From: Methanomicrobia archaeon
Lineage (GTDB): Archaea; Halobacteriota; Bog-38; Methanoflorentales; Methanoflorentaceae
Assembly: GCA_015660915.1 (NCBI GenBank)
Contig: JACTTZ010000012.1
Location: 1-61,999 of the forward strand
Direction: 5' to 3'
Length of the DNA: 61,999 bases
Below are positions 6,957 to 16,532 of the stretch, piece after piece; position 1 is the first letter of the stretch; every line of letters starts with the position of its first letter. The notes under the pieces are model-generated. The model saw only the letters and a list, made by a program, of their open reading frames with translations. It made no database searches and was not told the DNA's origin. Made by a program: the position numbers and the translations under genes.

Positions 6957-7769
6957 ATGACGTCGATGATCAAGGTCGGGATCGCAGGGGTCCCTCTGGC
7001 ACTCAAAGGGAAGAGCACTGGAGAGGGCATTGTATACCTTTCTAATATCGGCCTCGATGCGCTCGAAGTAGAATTTGTCAGACGTGTTTCAATGAAAGAA
7101 GAGACTGCGTTAGAGGTGGGCGAAGTGGCGCGCAAGGCCAAGATTGATCTCTCAGTTCACGCGCCGTATATGATAAACCTCGCTTCAGAAGACCCGAAGA
7201 TCATTGCAGACAGCATCAATCGGATAAGGCTCTCTGTTGATAGGGGGCACGCGCTCGGAGCGCGTATCGTCGTGTTTCATGCGGCCTATTATGCGAAGAA
7301 GTATACTAAGGAGGAGACGTTCGAGCTGGTGAAAGACGCCTGTGCGGGCCTACTCGATTACAAGCGCGACCGACGTATCACGCAAACGCTTCTTGGCGTC
7401 GAGTTGCTTGGTCGGCAAAGTCAGTTTGGGACCGTTGAAGAGTTGCAGAGGCTACAACGAGAATTACCAGGCATACGTCCCGTTATTGATTTCGCTCACC
7501 TGCACGCCCGCTGTAATGGGTGCTTGCACACTGTCGAAGACTACGCGCGCGTGTTGCAGACGCTCATCAGTAACCGCAACCACGTGCACATCCATTTCTC
7601 CGGAATTGAGTTTTCAAAAGGCAATGAGCGTCGGCATTTGCCCGTTGATCTCAACCAGTTTAAGTTGCTTGCCGACGCTCTCAAGCAAAACGCTTGCGAT
7701 GCTACTATCATATGTGAATCGCCGCTTCTTGAACAAGATGCCGCAAAGATGAAGCTTTTTTTCAAATAA
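6957..7769 (+). CDS. Endonuclease IV/AP endonuclease-like TIM-barrel protein
   Basis: A member of the xylose isomerase-like TIM-barrel superfamily, closest in pattern to deoxyribonuclease IV (Nfo), a Zn-dependent AP endonuclease. Motifs seen are VGIAGVPLA at the start, LDALEVEFVRRV (metal glutamate strand), LSVHAPYMINLAS (the conserved HAPY), RIVVFHAAYY, and IRPVIDFAHLHARC. The C-terminus IICESPLLEQDA supplies the last acidic ligand. About 270 residues is typical. ATG 6957 or 6966 fits the conserved N-terminus better than the upstream ATG 6888. It stands alone before the Alba gene. Confidence 0.82.
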   Translation: MTSMIKVGIAGVPLALKGKSTGEGIVYLSNIGLDALEVEFVRRVSMKEETALEVGEVARKAKIDLSVHAPYMINLASEDPKIIADSINRIRLSVDRGHALGARIVVFHAAYYAKKYTKEETFELVKDACAGLLDYKRDRRITQTLLGVELLGRQSQFGTVEELQRLQRELPGIRPVIDFAHLHARCNGCLHTVEDYARVLQTLISNRNHVHIHFSGIEFSKGNERRHLPVDLNQFKLLADALKQNACDATIICESPLLEQDAAKMKLFFK

Positions 7770-7872
7770 GCCCGATATGGTCATTGTTTAGTTCAAACGG
7801 ACCAAATTTAGTTAGAAAGTTTTATCTATCATAATGCGTTTGTCTCTGTTAGATCCTCAAGGGAGGCACAGT

Positions 7873-8142
7873 ATGACAGACGACAACATAATCTACGTAG
7901 GCAACAAACCGGTGATGAATTACGTGTTAGCCGTGGTAACCCAGTTTAACAACGGAGCCGACGAGGTCTTGATCAAAGCTCGAGGGAGAGCCATTTCGCG
8001 GGCAGTTGACGTTGCAGAAATTTCGCGAAAGCGGTTCCTTTCAGAAGTAGACGTAAAAGACATAGCGATCTCCACTGAGAGTCTGAGCACCGAGACTGGT
8101 GAAACAAATGTCTCGGCAATCGAAATTACCGTAGGGAAGTAG
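7873..8142 (+). CDS. albA: DNA/RNA-binding protein Alba
   Basis: An archaeal chromatin and RNA-binding protein. The 89-residue sequence has the Alba pattern: [20 protein letters not shown] at the N-terminus with the DNA-contacting lysine, then [19 protein letters not shown] and the hairpin [19 protein letters not shown] 7873 is chosen because GGGAGG lies just before it and it matches the family start; the frame is open further upstream. With the histone gene at 57.8 kb, this organism uses both chromatin proteins. Confidence 0.93.
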   Translation: MTDDNIIYVGNKPVMNYVLAVVTQFNNGADEVLIKARGRAISRAVDVAEISRKRFLSEVDVKDIAISTESLSTETGETNVSAIEITVGK

Positions 8143-8283
8143 CTCGTATCTTTTGTTCTTTCTTTGAACTACAAACTTAAAAAAGTCGCTCCGCACGCTT
8201 GCTGAGCGCTATTTAATCAGGCTCCAGCTTTTGCTTTGCACTACAAGGGGAACTGATCACGGCCAGCGCGGCAAGCAACTTAC

Positions 8284-9189
8284 TCAGTCGCTTAGCTCTG
8301 TAAGATCTCGCAAAAGCCCTTTTCTGCCTCCAAGCTGCGCGATCGATTTCGAAGCCATATAGTTGCCATAAAGACCTGATTCACGAGGGTCTTTGCCCGT
8401 TAACTGTCCGTATAGAAAGCCCGCTGCAAACGCGTCTCCTGCCCCCACGGTATCAGTTATGTCCGATTTGTAGGGGGGTAAATCAAGGCTTTTGCTTCGC
8501 GTTACGACGTAAGATCCTTTATCTCCAAGGGTAACAGCCACGATGTACGCTCCTACATCAAGGATGGATGCGACTTCTTCGACGTCAGGCGATCCAGTTA
8601 AGGCGGAGGCCTCTTCTTTGTTGAGAAACAGCACCAAAGATCGCTCAATTAGCGGTTTTAGTTCGTTCAGTCCAAGTTTTGCATAGATGTTTCCGGGGCT
8701 GAAGGAAATTTTCACTCGTGACCCGCGAAGTTGTTGAACAAATGAGATTTGCATTCTGAGTTGGTCGATGCTCATAAAAGAACTGAGATGTACTATTTTG
8801 GCTTGTTTGGCATAATCGAAATTCGCTGTGACGAACGTGTCGTTGACGCTGGGGAGAACATAGATAGCTCTCTCTCCGTGCGAATCTATAAATATCAGCG
8901 CTGTACCGGTGTTTCCTTTTGCTTTTGTGATACCGTGCAGATCGACGCCTTCTCGCTTAAAATCATCTAGCAAAAGCGAGCCTTCTCTGTCGCTGCCTAC
9001 AGTGCCTACAAACCCTGTTCTGACGCCTAAGCGAGCTAGCCCTACTATGGTATTCGCTGCAGAGCCCCCTGGCTGCCGTGTGACTGAAACGACGCCAGTC
9101 TCTCGTCCCGGCGGCGCTAAGTCATCCACTTGATATATGGTATCGCAGTTAAGCGCTCCGAAGCCGATTACCTCTACACTATGTCCCAT
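8284..9189 (-). CDS. PfkB-family carbohydrate/nucleoside kinase
   Basis: A ribokinase-superfamily sugar or nucleoside kinase of 301 residues. It shows the N-terminal GALNCDTIYQVDDL, the substrate-binding PGGSAANTIVGLARLG near residue 40, and the catalytic signature DTVGAGDAFAAGFLYG near residue 250 with the base aspartate. The substrate cannot be told from sequence; ribokinase, adenosine/nucleoside kinase and ADP-dependent-like activities occur in close archaeal relatives. It is a single gene, divergent from pyrK. Confidence 0.88.
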   Translation of the reverse strand: MGHSVEVIGFGALNCDTIYQVDDLAPPGRETGVVSVTRQPGGSAANTIVGLARLGVRTGFVGTVGSDREGSLLLDDFKREGVDLHGITKAKGNTGTALIFIDSHGERAIYVLPSVNDTFVTANFDYAKQAKIVHLSSFMSIDQLRMQISFVQQLRGSRVKISFSPGNIYAKLGLNELKPLIERSLVLFLNKEEASALTGSPDVEEVASILDVGAYIVAVTLGDKGSYVVTRSKSLDLPPYKSDITDTVGAGDAFAAGFLYGQLTGKDPRESGLYGNYMASKSIAQLGGRKGLLRDLTELSD

Positions 9190-9484
9190 GGTCTCCTACT
9201 CGTATGATCGAAGCCCCTTTAGGGACATAACTGTATTGCTGAGAGTAATTTAGTCTTTCTGACATCGTTTTATAGGGAGAGAAGGGCGAATCTTCCTGCT
9301 TTAGCTCACGGCGTGATCGTTCAAGCTGAGCAACGCTTGGGGTTTTTAGTTATGACCGTTTTTGCCTGGTCAAGAGAGCCCAAAGCGCAGGTGTTTGAGT
9401 GAGCAAGGTTATAGGGCTCCTGGCCTGTTCTGACACCGTGTAGTCTGGGAGAAACTTAAAATACGGATTACGTCCTTTTTAGGG
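9190..9484. other. Divergent intergenic region between pfkB-like and pyrK genes
   Basis: About 295 bases with no supported gene. A TATA-like CTTAAAATA at 9455-9463 sits 22-30 bases before pyrK, so the pyrK transcript is probably leaderless. I see no convincing tRNA, C/D box RNA or strong hairpin in the remainder. Confidence 0.5.
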
Positions 9485-10237
9485 ATGATGTTTGTCAGAA
9501 ATGTTGAAATAACTGACATCAATACCGAATCTAGGGACATCAAGACCTTCTTTTTCGATTACTCTTTTCACTTCATTCCAGGCCAATATGTCATGGTCTG
9601 GATTCGCGGCGTTGACGAGATACCGATGAGTCTGTCGTATGCTAACGGTATCACTGTTAGAAACGTTGGTGATGCTACGGGCGCATTGTTTGCGTTGCGC
9701 GAAGGTGACACACTCGGCATGAGAGGTCCGTTTGGTAACGGATTCGGCGTAGCAAAGCTGCCTGCGCTGCTCGTTGCCGGGGGCGTTGGAGCCGCCCCAT
9801 TGGCGCCTCTCGCAGAGACGTTGAAAAACAAGATCACAACCATTCTCGGTGCTAAGACAGAGAATGAATTGTTGTTTCGCGAGCGGTTTGAGAACTCAGG
9901 GGCACTCTTGATAGCAACGGAGGACGGCTCGGCCGGATACAAGGGGTTTACCGTCGATTTGCTCGAGCGCACAAAGGGTTATAATGAAATATTGTCGTGT
10001 GGTCCTGAAAAGATGATGCGGAAAGTGCTAGATCACGCAGTTGTGGCGGGTGTGCAGAGTCAGTTTAGCTTGCAGCGTTACATAAAGTGTGGTGTTGGGC
10101 TGTGTGGTTCGTGCTGCGTCGACCCGTCGGGTTTGCGCGCGTGTATTGATGGTCCCGTTTTTACGGGAAAGCAGCTGGACGGAAGCGATTTTGGGAGATA
10201 TATGCGTGACGCAGCGGGCAGAAAGGTGACGCTGTGA
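9485..10237 (+). CDS. pyrK: Dihydroorotate dehydrogenase electron transfer subunit PyrK
   Basis: An FAD and 2Fe-2S flavoprotein that moves electrons from PyrD to NAD in pyrimidine synthesis. The N-terminal ferredoxin-reductase barrel has PGQYVMVWI and the FAD motif IPMSLSYA; LLVAGGVGAAPLAPLA is the nucleotide-binding loop. The C-terminal cluster binding site runs KCGVGLCGSCCVDPSG then ACIDGPVF, with the cysteines in the PyrK arrangement. Length (250) is normal. pyrD is not adjacent. The two ATGs at 9485 and 9488 are about one promoter-to-start distance from a TATA box. It overlaps the next gene by 4 bases. Confidence 0.92.
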   Translation: MMFVRNVEITDINTESRDIKTFFFDYSFHFIPGQYVMVWIRGVDEIPMSLSYANGITVRNVGDATGALFALREGDTLGMRGPFGNGFGVAKLPALLVAGGVGAAPLAPLAETLKNKITTILGAKTENELLFRERFENSGALLIATEDGSAGYKGFTVDLLERTKGYNEILSCGPEKMMRKVLDHAVVAGVQSQFSLQRYIKCGVGLCGSCCVDPSGLRACIDGPVFTGKQLDGSDFGRYMRDAAGRKVTL

Positions 10238-10995
10238 TCGGCCGCTTCAAGGTTCACGAGGAGGTTTTTTTCGGGACAATTGACGGTAAGTGTGTGTATG
10301 GCGACGGGACTACATACGACCTAAGGGACGTAACTGTTCTTGCACCTACCTGTCCAAGCAAGATTGTTTGTGTAGGCTTGAATTATACCGACCACGCACG
10401 CGAACTAGACGTAGAAGTCCCAGCAAAGCCTGTTATATTTCTCAAACCATCGACGAGTGTGATTGGTCCTGGCGAATCCATTGTGTGCCCGGCTTCGAGC
10501 GCTCGCGTCGATTATGAAGGTGAGCTCGGGGTGGTTATTCGCGAGAGATGTAAAAACGTCGTAAATCCCGCAGAAGTTGTGTTAGGTTATACGTGCTTCA
10601 ACGACGTGACCGCACGGGACCTTCAGAGAGAAGACGGTCAGTGGACTCGCGCAAAGAGCTTTGACACTTTCGCGCCTGTTGGTCCGTTTATTGCGACCGA
10701 ACTCAATCCTCGGAATGCCGAGATCATCACGCGAGTCAACGGCAAATTGCGGCAGAGTTCAAACACAAGAAATCTCATCTTTGACGTTGACTATCTGGTA
10801 AGATTCGTATCGCGGATCATGACGCTTGAAGCCGGAGATATCATTGCTACTGGCACCCCTCAGGGTGTGGGACAGCTTAAATCTGGGGATACCGTCGAGG
10901 TGGAGATCCCTGGCATCGGAACGCTTTCAAATGGCGTGATCGACGAGTCCAATGAAGCGCTTAGGCTAAAGGATCGTCTTAAGCCACGTTTGTGA
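10234..10995 (+). CDS. Fumarylacetoacetate hydrolase family protein
   Basis: A FAH-family enzyme (hydrolase, decarboxylase or tautomerase on 2-oxo acids). It has the short N-terminal domain, then IVCVGLNYTDHARELD near residue 45, the metal motif VDYEGELGVVI near residue 90, GYTCFNDVTARDLQ, and the C-terminal IIATGTPQGVG. At 253 residues it matches archaeal YcgM-like members. GTG overlaps the pyrK stop (GTGA), so the two are co-translated. The substrate is unknown; oxaloacetate tautomerase or acylpyruvase activity is known for close relatives. Confidence 0.88.
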   Translation: MIGRFKVHEEVFFGTIDGKCVYGDGTTYDLRDVTVLAPTCPSKIVCVGLNYTDHARELDVEVPAKPVIFLKPSTSVIGPGESIVCPASSARVDYEGELGVVIRERCKNVVNPAEVVLGYTCFNDVTARDLQREDGQWTRAKSFDTFAPVGPFIATELNPRNAEIITRVNGKLRQSSNTRNLIFDVDYLVRFVSRIMTLEAGDIIATGTPQGVGQLKSGDTVEVEIPGIGTLSNGVIDESNEALRLKDRLKPRL

Positions 10996-11001
10996 GGGAA
11001 T

Positions 11002-13668
11002 ATGGCTATACCGAAGAACTTTGATTATCAGTACATCGAGTCGAAATGGCTTACCGCGTGGAACCCGGATATGTATCGGTTTCGCGGAGATGGGATTAAA
11101 GAGCGCTTTATAATCGACACGCCACCGCCGTATCCGACTGGCAATTTTCACCTTGGAAACGCCCTTAATTGGTGCTATATCGACTTTATCGCACGCTACA
11201 AGCGCATGAAGGGCTTCGACGTTAAGTTTCCGCAGGGCTGGGACTGTCATGGCCTTCCAACTGAGGTGAAGGTCGAGACAACTTTCAACATTACGAAAAA
11301 CCAGATCCCCCGGACAGAATTCAGAGGACTGTGCGAAAGCTTAACCCGAGAAAATATCGCGTTGATGAAAGGAACGATGCAACGGCTCGCTTTTTCAATT
11401 GATTGGTCGCAAGAGTTCGTGACGATGGAAAAGGCGTACTACGTCAAAACGCAGAAATCGTTCGTGCAAATGTACCACAATGACCTTATTTACAGAAGTG
11501 AGCACCCTGTGAACTGGTGTCCCCGCTGTGAAACGGCGATCGCATTTGCTGAAGTAAACTACGATTCAAGATCCACAATCCTTTATTATCTCATTTTTGA
11601 AGGGAGCGACCTAGGATCAGTCGAGATAGCTACAACGCGTCCCGAGCTCTTAGGTGCCTGCGTTGCCGTGGCGGTGAACCCGAGTGATGAACGCTATGTA
11701 AACTTGATCGGCAGGAAAGTGCGAACGCCCCTTTATAATGAGGAGGTTGACGTTATTGGCGATGAAGCTGTCGATCCCACATTTGGCACGGGGGCAGTCA
11801 TGATCTGCACGTTTGGCGACAAGCAAGACGTGCGATGGTGGAAAAAGCACAATCTGCCGCTCAAAAAAGTAATTGGCAAAGATGGCCGCGTGATAGATAA
11901 GAGGTATTACGGGGTAACCATCGGCGAAGCGAAAGGGCGCGTCATCGGAGATCTGTTAGACGATAAGCTCGTGCAAAAGCAGGAACGCATAGAGCAGAGC
12001 GTAGGGTTTCACGATAGATGCAAAACCCCGATTGAAATTCTTTCTGAGAGCCAGTGGTTTGTAAAGATTAACAAAGACGCGATACTCGCTCGAGCAGCAG
12101 AGGTTGAGTGGATTCCATCGTTCGCATTTCATCGCTTGAAGAATTGGACTGAGAGCGTCGAATGGGACTGGTGCATCTCTCGTCAGCGCGTTTTCGCTAC
12201 ACCCATTCCGGTTTGGTACTGTGACGGATGCGGTCAGGTCATGGTTGCTGAAGAACGCTGGCTACCTTTGGATCCCACCGAAGAAGCGCCGAGACGTCCG
12301 TGCGAATGCGGCTCATCGAGCTTCACGCCTGAATATGACGTTTTGGACACGTGGATGGATTCGTCGATCTCTGCCTTGAATGCGGCAGGCTGGCCTGATG
12401 CCAAGTACAAGCGGCAGTTTCCCACACAATTGCGACCGCAAGGTCATGACATCATTAGGACGTGGGCGTTTTATTCTATACTGCGGTCAGACGCTCTCGC
12501 TGGAAGCAAGCCCTGGGAACGCGTGATAGTCAATGGAATGGTTCTTGGAGAAGACAACCAGAAAATGAGCAAATCGCTCGGGAACATTATCGCTCCAGAA
12601 AGCGTGATCGAGCGGTACGGAACCGACGCGGTGCGACAATGGGCGGCAATAGGAGGCTCCGTTGGATCCGATGTTCCGTATAACACAAAAGACTTGACGG
12701 CCTCTTCAAGGTTTTTGACAAAGCTATGGAACGTCTTTAGGTTCGCCACGTTACATCTCACTGAAGGAGTACAGCCGGTCACTTATGGACTTCAAAATCC
12801 GAGCGAGATATGGTTAATCTATAATCTTATTGATTTGGTGGAATCTGTCACCGCCAGTATGGATCGTTTCGCCTTTGACGAGGCCCTTAAAGAGATTCGA
12901 TCGTTTGTGTGGAACACGCTGGCCGACCACTACGTTGAGGCCGTCAAAGGAAGGCTCTACGAACGGGACGTGTACTGCGTTGCCGCTTTGCATCTTGCGC
13001 TTGATACGATTGTCAAGCTGCTAGCGCCCTTTTGTCCGTTCTTTTCGGAGGAGCTGTTTTCGCACATAAACCCCGGTGCTGAAAGTGTCCATTTGCACCC
13101 TTGGCCAGCGCTTTCCCTAAGGCCACAAGACGTGGCTGTCCCAGAACCGACAGCAACCTCCGGTGTCGTTCAGCAGATCACCGTTGCGGCATCTCAAGCA
13201 GAAGCCCAAGAGGCACGGCGCATAGGTGAGCTAGTCAAAGAAATCATTGCCAGCGTAAGGCGATACAAATCTGAGCAACGCATCGCGCTGAACGCTCGAG
13301 TCGAGGGTGTTTTTGTCTATGTAAACTGTGATATGTCTTACGGAGCGCCTGACATCAGTAATGCTCTCAACGCTGATATTGAGTACAAACGAGGCAGGCC
13401 AGATATTCAAGAGCGTGTTACTGAAATTCGGCCAAATCTTGGTTCGTTGGGCCCACGTTTCAAGTCTGACGCCAAACGCATAGGGGAGCTAATAAAGAGC
13501 ACTCCTATCAAGGAAATCGCCAATCAAATTGGGGAAGGTTCGGTTACGATTGACGGCCATGTGTTTGCGCAGACTGATTTCATTGTCAAAAAGGAGCCGT
13601 TCGCAGAAGGCGCGGCAGTCGACGTCATTGAGCTGAGCGAAGGGACCGTCCTCGTGAAACGAACGTAG
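11002..13668 (+). CDS. valS: Valyl-tRNA synthetase
   Basis: A class Ia synthetase that charges tRNA-Val. The 888-residue protein contains the HIGH-type motif HLGN within TGNFHLGNALNW near residue 50, the tryptophan-rich WDCHGLPTEVKVE, an editing (CP1) domain with TTRPELLGACVAVAV, two zinc-knuckle-like cysteine groups (CPRCETA and CDGCGQ...CECGS), and KMSKS near residue 520. The GAGGGA before ATG is a good ribosome-binding site. It follows the FAH-family gene by 6 bases, so it likely ends the pyrK operon. Confidence 0.96.
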   Translation: MAIPKNFDYQYIESKWLTAWNPDMYRFRGDGIKERFIIDTPPPYPTGNFHLGNALNWCYIDFIARYKRMKGFDVKFPQGWDCHGLPTEVKVETTFNITKNQIPRTEFRGLCESLTRENIALMKGTMQRLAFSIDWSQEFVTMEKAYYVKTQKSFVQMYHNDLIYRSEHPVNWCPRCETAIAFAEVNYDSRSTILYYLIFEGSDLGSVEIATTRPELLGACVAVAVNPSDERYVNLIGRKVRTPLYNEEVDVIGDEAVDPTFGTGAVMICTFGDKQDVRWWKKHNLPLKKVIGKDGRVIDKRYYGVTIGEAKGRVIGDLLDDKLVQKQERIEQSVGFHDRCKTPIEILSESQWFVKINKDAILARAAEVEWIPSFAFHRLKNWTESVEWDWCISRQRVFATPIPVWYCDGCGQVMVAEERWLPLDPTEEAPRRPCECGSSSFTPEYDVLDTWMDSSISALNAAGWPDAKYKRQFPTQLRPQGHDIIRTWAFYSILRSDALAGSKPWERVIVNGMVLGEDNQKMSKSLGNIIAPESVIERYGTDAVRQWAAIGGSVGSDVPYNTKDLTASSRFLTKLWNVFRFATLHLTEGVQPVTYGLQNPSEIWLIYNLIDLVESVTASMDRFAFDEALKEIRSFVWNTLADHYVEAVKGRLYERDVYCVAALHLALDTIVKLLAPFCPFFSEELFSHINPGAESVHLHPWPALSLRPQDVAVPEPTATSGVVQQITVAASQAEAQEARRIGELVKEIIASVRRYKSEQRIALNARVEGVFVYVNCDMSYGAPDISNALNADIEYKRGRPDIQERVTEIRPNLGSLGPRFKSDAKRIGELIKSTPIKEIANQIGEGSVTIDGHVFAQTDFIVKKEPFAEGAAVDVIELSEGTVLVKRT

Positions 13669-13674
13669 TGCCCT

Positions 13675-14325
13675 TCACCATCCTTCAGCGACAAGTTCGT
13701 ACTTTTTGAGGCACGTGAGTACCTCCCCGTCAGTTAGATCGGAGAAACGTTCATAGAAGTTTGCCACAGCAAACCACGGTCGGTTACTCGTGAGTGGACA
13801 AATATATTCGTCGACCTGAGATTTAACGAGCATTTCGGCGTCCTTCGAAGCAACTGGCACCGCCAAAATCACTCGTTTTGGCTGGCGCTTGCTAACATAT
13901 GCGATAGCAGCTAGTGCCGTATATCCCGTTGCTAAGCCGTCGTCGACTACGATTGCCGTGCGGCCAGCCAACTCAGGGAAGGACTTGTCGCCTCGGTATG
14001 TTCTTTCGCGGCGTTTAACCTCCTCAAGCACGTGTACTGCGATTTCCTCGATTTCGGCGTCCGTCAGTCCAACGTAGCTTATGAGATCTTCGTTTAGAAA
14101 TTTCGATCCATCGGCAGTGATTGCCCCAAAGCCTGCTTCAATGTTCGTCGGAATTGGCAGTTTTCGCGGCACGACTAAATCCATTGGAGCGCGCAGACGC
14201 ACTGCTATGGGAAACGCTACTTCAACGCCTCCGCGTGGAATTGCTAAGACCACAGTTTTTTGACCTTTATATCGCGCCAACAACTCAGCCAGTGCGTGTC
14301 CTGCCTGTATGCGGTCCTTATACAT
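13675..14325 (-). CDS. Phosphoribosyltransferase family protein
   Basis: A type I phosphoribosyltransferase-fold protein of 216 residues. The PRPP-binding loop is TAIVVDDGLATGYTALAAI near residue 120, with two acidic residues before the loop. The N-terminal VVLAIPRGGVEVAFPIA and the LVVPRKLPIP motif are typical of the subgroup often annotated as predicted phosphoribosyltransferase. The purine or pyrimidine substrate cannot be assigned. It is convergent with valS, leaving only 6 bases between stops, and divergent from trpB. Confidence 0.85.
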   Translation of the reverse strand: MYKDRIQAGHALAELLARYKGQKTVVLAIPRGGVEVAFPIAVRLRAPMDLVVPRKLPIPTNIEAGFGAITADGSKFLNEDLISYVGLTDAEIEEIAVHVLEEVKRRERTYRGDKSFPELAGRTAIVVDDGLATGYTALAAIAYVSKRQPKRVILAVPVASKDAEMLVKSQVDEYICPLTSNRPWFAVANFYERFSDLTDGEVLTCLKKYELVAEGW

Positions 14326-14425
14326 GCGCTTTAGTGGGTGCTGTACGTTTTTATAATTATATACCGGAATGTGGAATTTGAGTCATCGCGGAGTTTGCGC
14401 TCAGCAAAGCGTCTTATGCATAAAC

Positions 14426-14432
14426 TATATAA
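14426..14432 (+). promoter_or_regulatory. Candidate TATA box for trpB2
   Basis: TATATAA within aaactatataagat lies 50-56 bases before trpB and would place initiation near 14455 with a short leader. A second AT-rich element (agtataaacc near 14471) is closer to the ATG and less likely. The spacing is consistent with archaeal promoters. Confidence 0.45.
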
Positions 14433-14481
14433 GATATTGAAATACATTAAAGCCTAGATATTAGCATTAAAGTATAAACCT

Positions 14482-15810
14482 ATGCATTGTGATCGCATGA
14501 ACGACGTAAAAATTCTGTTAGATGAAGATGAGATGCCCAAAAGCTGGTACAACATTCAAGCTGATCTGCCGAGCAAGCTGCCGCCCCCGCTAAACCCTCA
14601 CACAAAAGAGCCTGCAACGCTTGATGATATGCTCGCATTGTTTTCGAGTTCATTAGTTAAGCAAGAAGTGGCCACAAACCGCTATATCGATATCCCGGAC
14701 GAGATCTTGGAGGCGTATTTCAGACTCGGACGGCCGACCCCGCTATATAGGGCCAAGAGGCTTGAAAACTATTTGAAAACGCCTGCCCGAATCTATTATA
14801 AGAGGGAGGACGTTTCGTTTGCGGGATCGCACAAGCCCAACACAGCTATTGCCCAGGCGTACTACAACAAGATTGACGGCAGCGAGGGCCTCGTGACGGA
14901 GACTGGTGCCGGGCAGTGGGGCACAGCACTGGCGCTCGGGTGTTCAATGTTTGACCTGACGTGTAAGGTGTTTATGGTCAGGGTGAGCTACGACCAGAAG
15001 CCAGGAAGAAAAACGCTCATGCGACTCTATGGGGCCGAAGTCATCCCTTCGCCGTCAACTCTAACGCAAAGCGGACGACAAGCACTCGCCAAATCTCCTG
15101 ATCATCCTGGCTCTCTTGGGCTTGCCATAAGCGAGGCAGCAGAAACCAGTTTGGCCTCAGCACAGACCAAGTACTCGCTGGGCTCGGTACTGGAACACGT
15201 TCTGCTTCATCAGACCATTATCGGGGAAGAGACGGTTGCCCAGCTCAAGAAGGCAGATGAAAATCCTGATATCATGATCGGATGCGTTGGCGGGGGTTCG
15301 AACTTCTCCGGATTTGCATATCCGCTTCTTGGAGAGCACATCAGAAACGGTAATGGCACGCGGTTCATAGGCGTGGAGCCGACGAGTTGCCCGACGCTTA
15401 CAAAGGGCGAGTATAAGTACGACCTCGGTGATGTGGCCGGTTTCGCGCCGATGGTCAAAATGTATACGTTAGGACACGACTTCGTTCCATCGCCCATACA
15501 CGCCGGCGGGCTTCGTTATCACGGCGATGCACAAAGCCTAAGTCTCTTGAAGAACCTCGGCTACATCGACGCCGTGTCCTATGAACAGCTTCAAACGTTT
15601 GAGGCAGGTGCTCTTTTCACTCAGACCGAAGGCATTTGTCCGGCTCCAGAAACAAGTCACGCTATCAAGGCAGCAATAGACGAAGCCATCAAATGCAAGC
15701 AGACCGGTGAAGCTAAGGTCATAGTGTTTAACTTCAGCGGTCACGGACTCTTGGACTTGGCAGGCTACGAAAAATTCCTCAATAACGAGCTGAACGGAAA
15801 CGGGAGATAG
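14482..15810 (+). CDS. trpB2: TrpB-like pyridoxal-phosphate-dependent enzyme (TrpB2 type)
   Basis: Tryptophan synthase beta subunit of the TrpB2 class: indole plus serine gives tryptophan. The PLP lysine lies in [16 protein letters not shown] near residue 115. [14 protein letters not shown] and the phosphate-binding [18 protein letters not shown] follow. The length (442) and the N-terminal extension with [20 protein letters not shown] mark it as TrpB2, not the TrpA-bound TrpB1. No trpA or other trp genes are adjacent, which suits a stand-alone or salvage role. ATG 14482 or 14497 could start it. Confidence 0.92.
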   Translation: MHCDRMNDVKILLDEDEMPKSWYNIQADLPSKLPPPLNPHTKEPATLDDMLALFSSSLVKQEVATNRYIDIPDEILEAYFRLGRPTPLYRAKRLENYLKTPARIYYKREDVSFAGSHKPNTAIAQAYYNKIDGSEGLVTETGAGQWGTALALGCSMFDLTCKVFMVRVSYDQKPGRKTLMRLYGAEVIPSPSTLTQSGRQALAKSPDHPGSLGLAISEAAETSLASAQTKYSLGSVLEHVLLHQTIIGEETVAQLKKADENPDIMIGCVGGGSNFSGFAYPLLGEHIRNGNGTRFIGVEPTSCPTLTKGEYKYDLGDVAGFAPMVKMYTLGHDFVPSPIHAGGLRYHGDAQSLSLLKNLGYIDAVSYEQLQTFEAGALFTQTEGICPAPETSHAIKAAIDEAIKCKQTGEAKVIVFNFSGHGLLDLAGYEKFLNNELNGNGR

Positions 15811-15930
15811 TTCTTCAACCGATGGGGCTTCGATTCGAGCGGGAACGCCACGAACTCACTTTCGACAGAAGGGACAAGGGACTCAGCAGAGATGTGATAG
15901 GGCAGATTTGACGGTGGAAATGACTTTGCG

Positions 15931-16395
15931 TTAGTCCTCTTTCCACTGCTCCTGAATTTCGGGGTTGTTCGTATAACCCTTGGTCTTTCTTTTGAAGACC
16001 TTGTCACGTCCTTCCATATAGAAGGCCTCTTCGGTAGTTATCTCATCATCTTCGGCAAGCTCTTCTCGACCCTCAGGCGTGTAGACGCCCTCACCAGCAG
16101 CGATTTCCTCGTCAACGACCTCTTTGTCGTATTGATATCCGTAGTCCGGTTCCTCTCCCCAAGGCTGGTGATCGACCTCTTCAACAACTGCTCCGTCGTG
16201 TTCTTCGGTGGCTTCGTCTATTTTGAGCTCGAGTGAGCCATCATAGATTTCCCTATTCTCTTTTTGATCGTCCGCTTCGACGACTCCTTGGTCTTTCGGC
16301 TTGACGCGTCTTATTTCATTTTTTTCATCAACCAAAGAATCTGATCGCTCAAGGTCTCGATTTGTCGGTTTGTCGCCGCTATCTTCGCGTGGCAT
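15931..16395 (-). CDS. Highly acidic hypothetical protein
   Basis: About 154 residues extremely rich in Glu and Asp, with low hydrophobicity. Local motifs are DHQPWGEEPDYGYQYD and EEAFYMEGRDKVFKRKTKG. It is probably intrinsically disordered, with a basic patch just before the end. No family is recognised. ATG 16395 is preferred over 16404. It is convergent with trpB2. Confidence 0.55.
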   Translation of the reverse strand: MPREDSGDKPTNRDLERSDSLVDEKNEIRRVKPKDQGVVEADDQKENREIYDGSLELKIDEATEEHDGAVVEEVDHQPWGEEPDYGYQYDKEVVDEEIAAGEGVYTPEGREELAEDDEITTEEAFYMEGRDKVFKRKTKGYTNNPEIQEQWKED

Positions 16396-16532
16396 AATGA
16401 TCAAAAGAGAGAGTTACTTCAAAGTTGATAAATAGTTGCAGGCATCTGCACGCGCAATCTATTATCTTGCGTCTTCCATCGTCGCAAGTAAAGGGGGTAA
16501 CATAATGTGCCTGGTCGGCGATCTGAAAAATC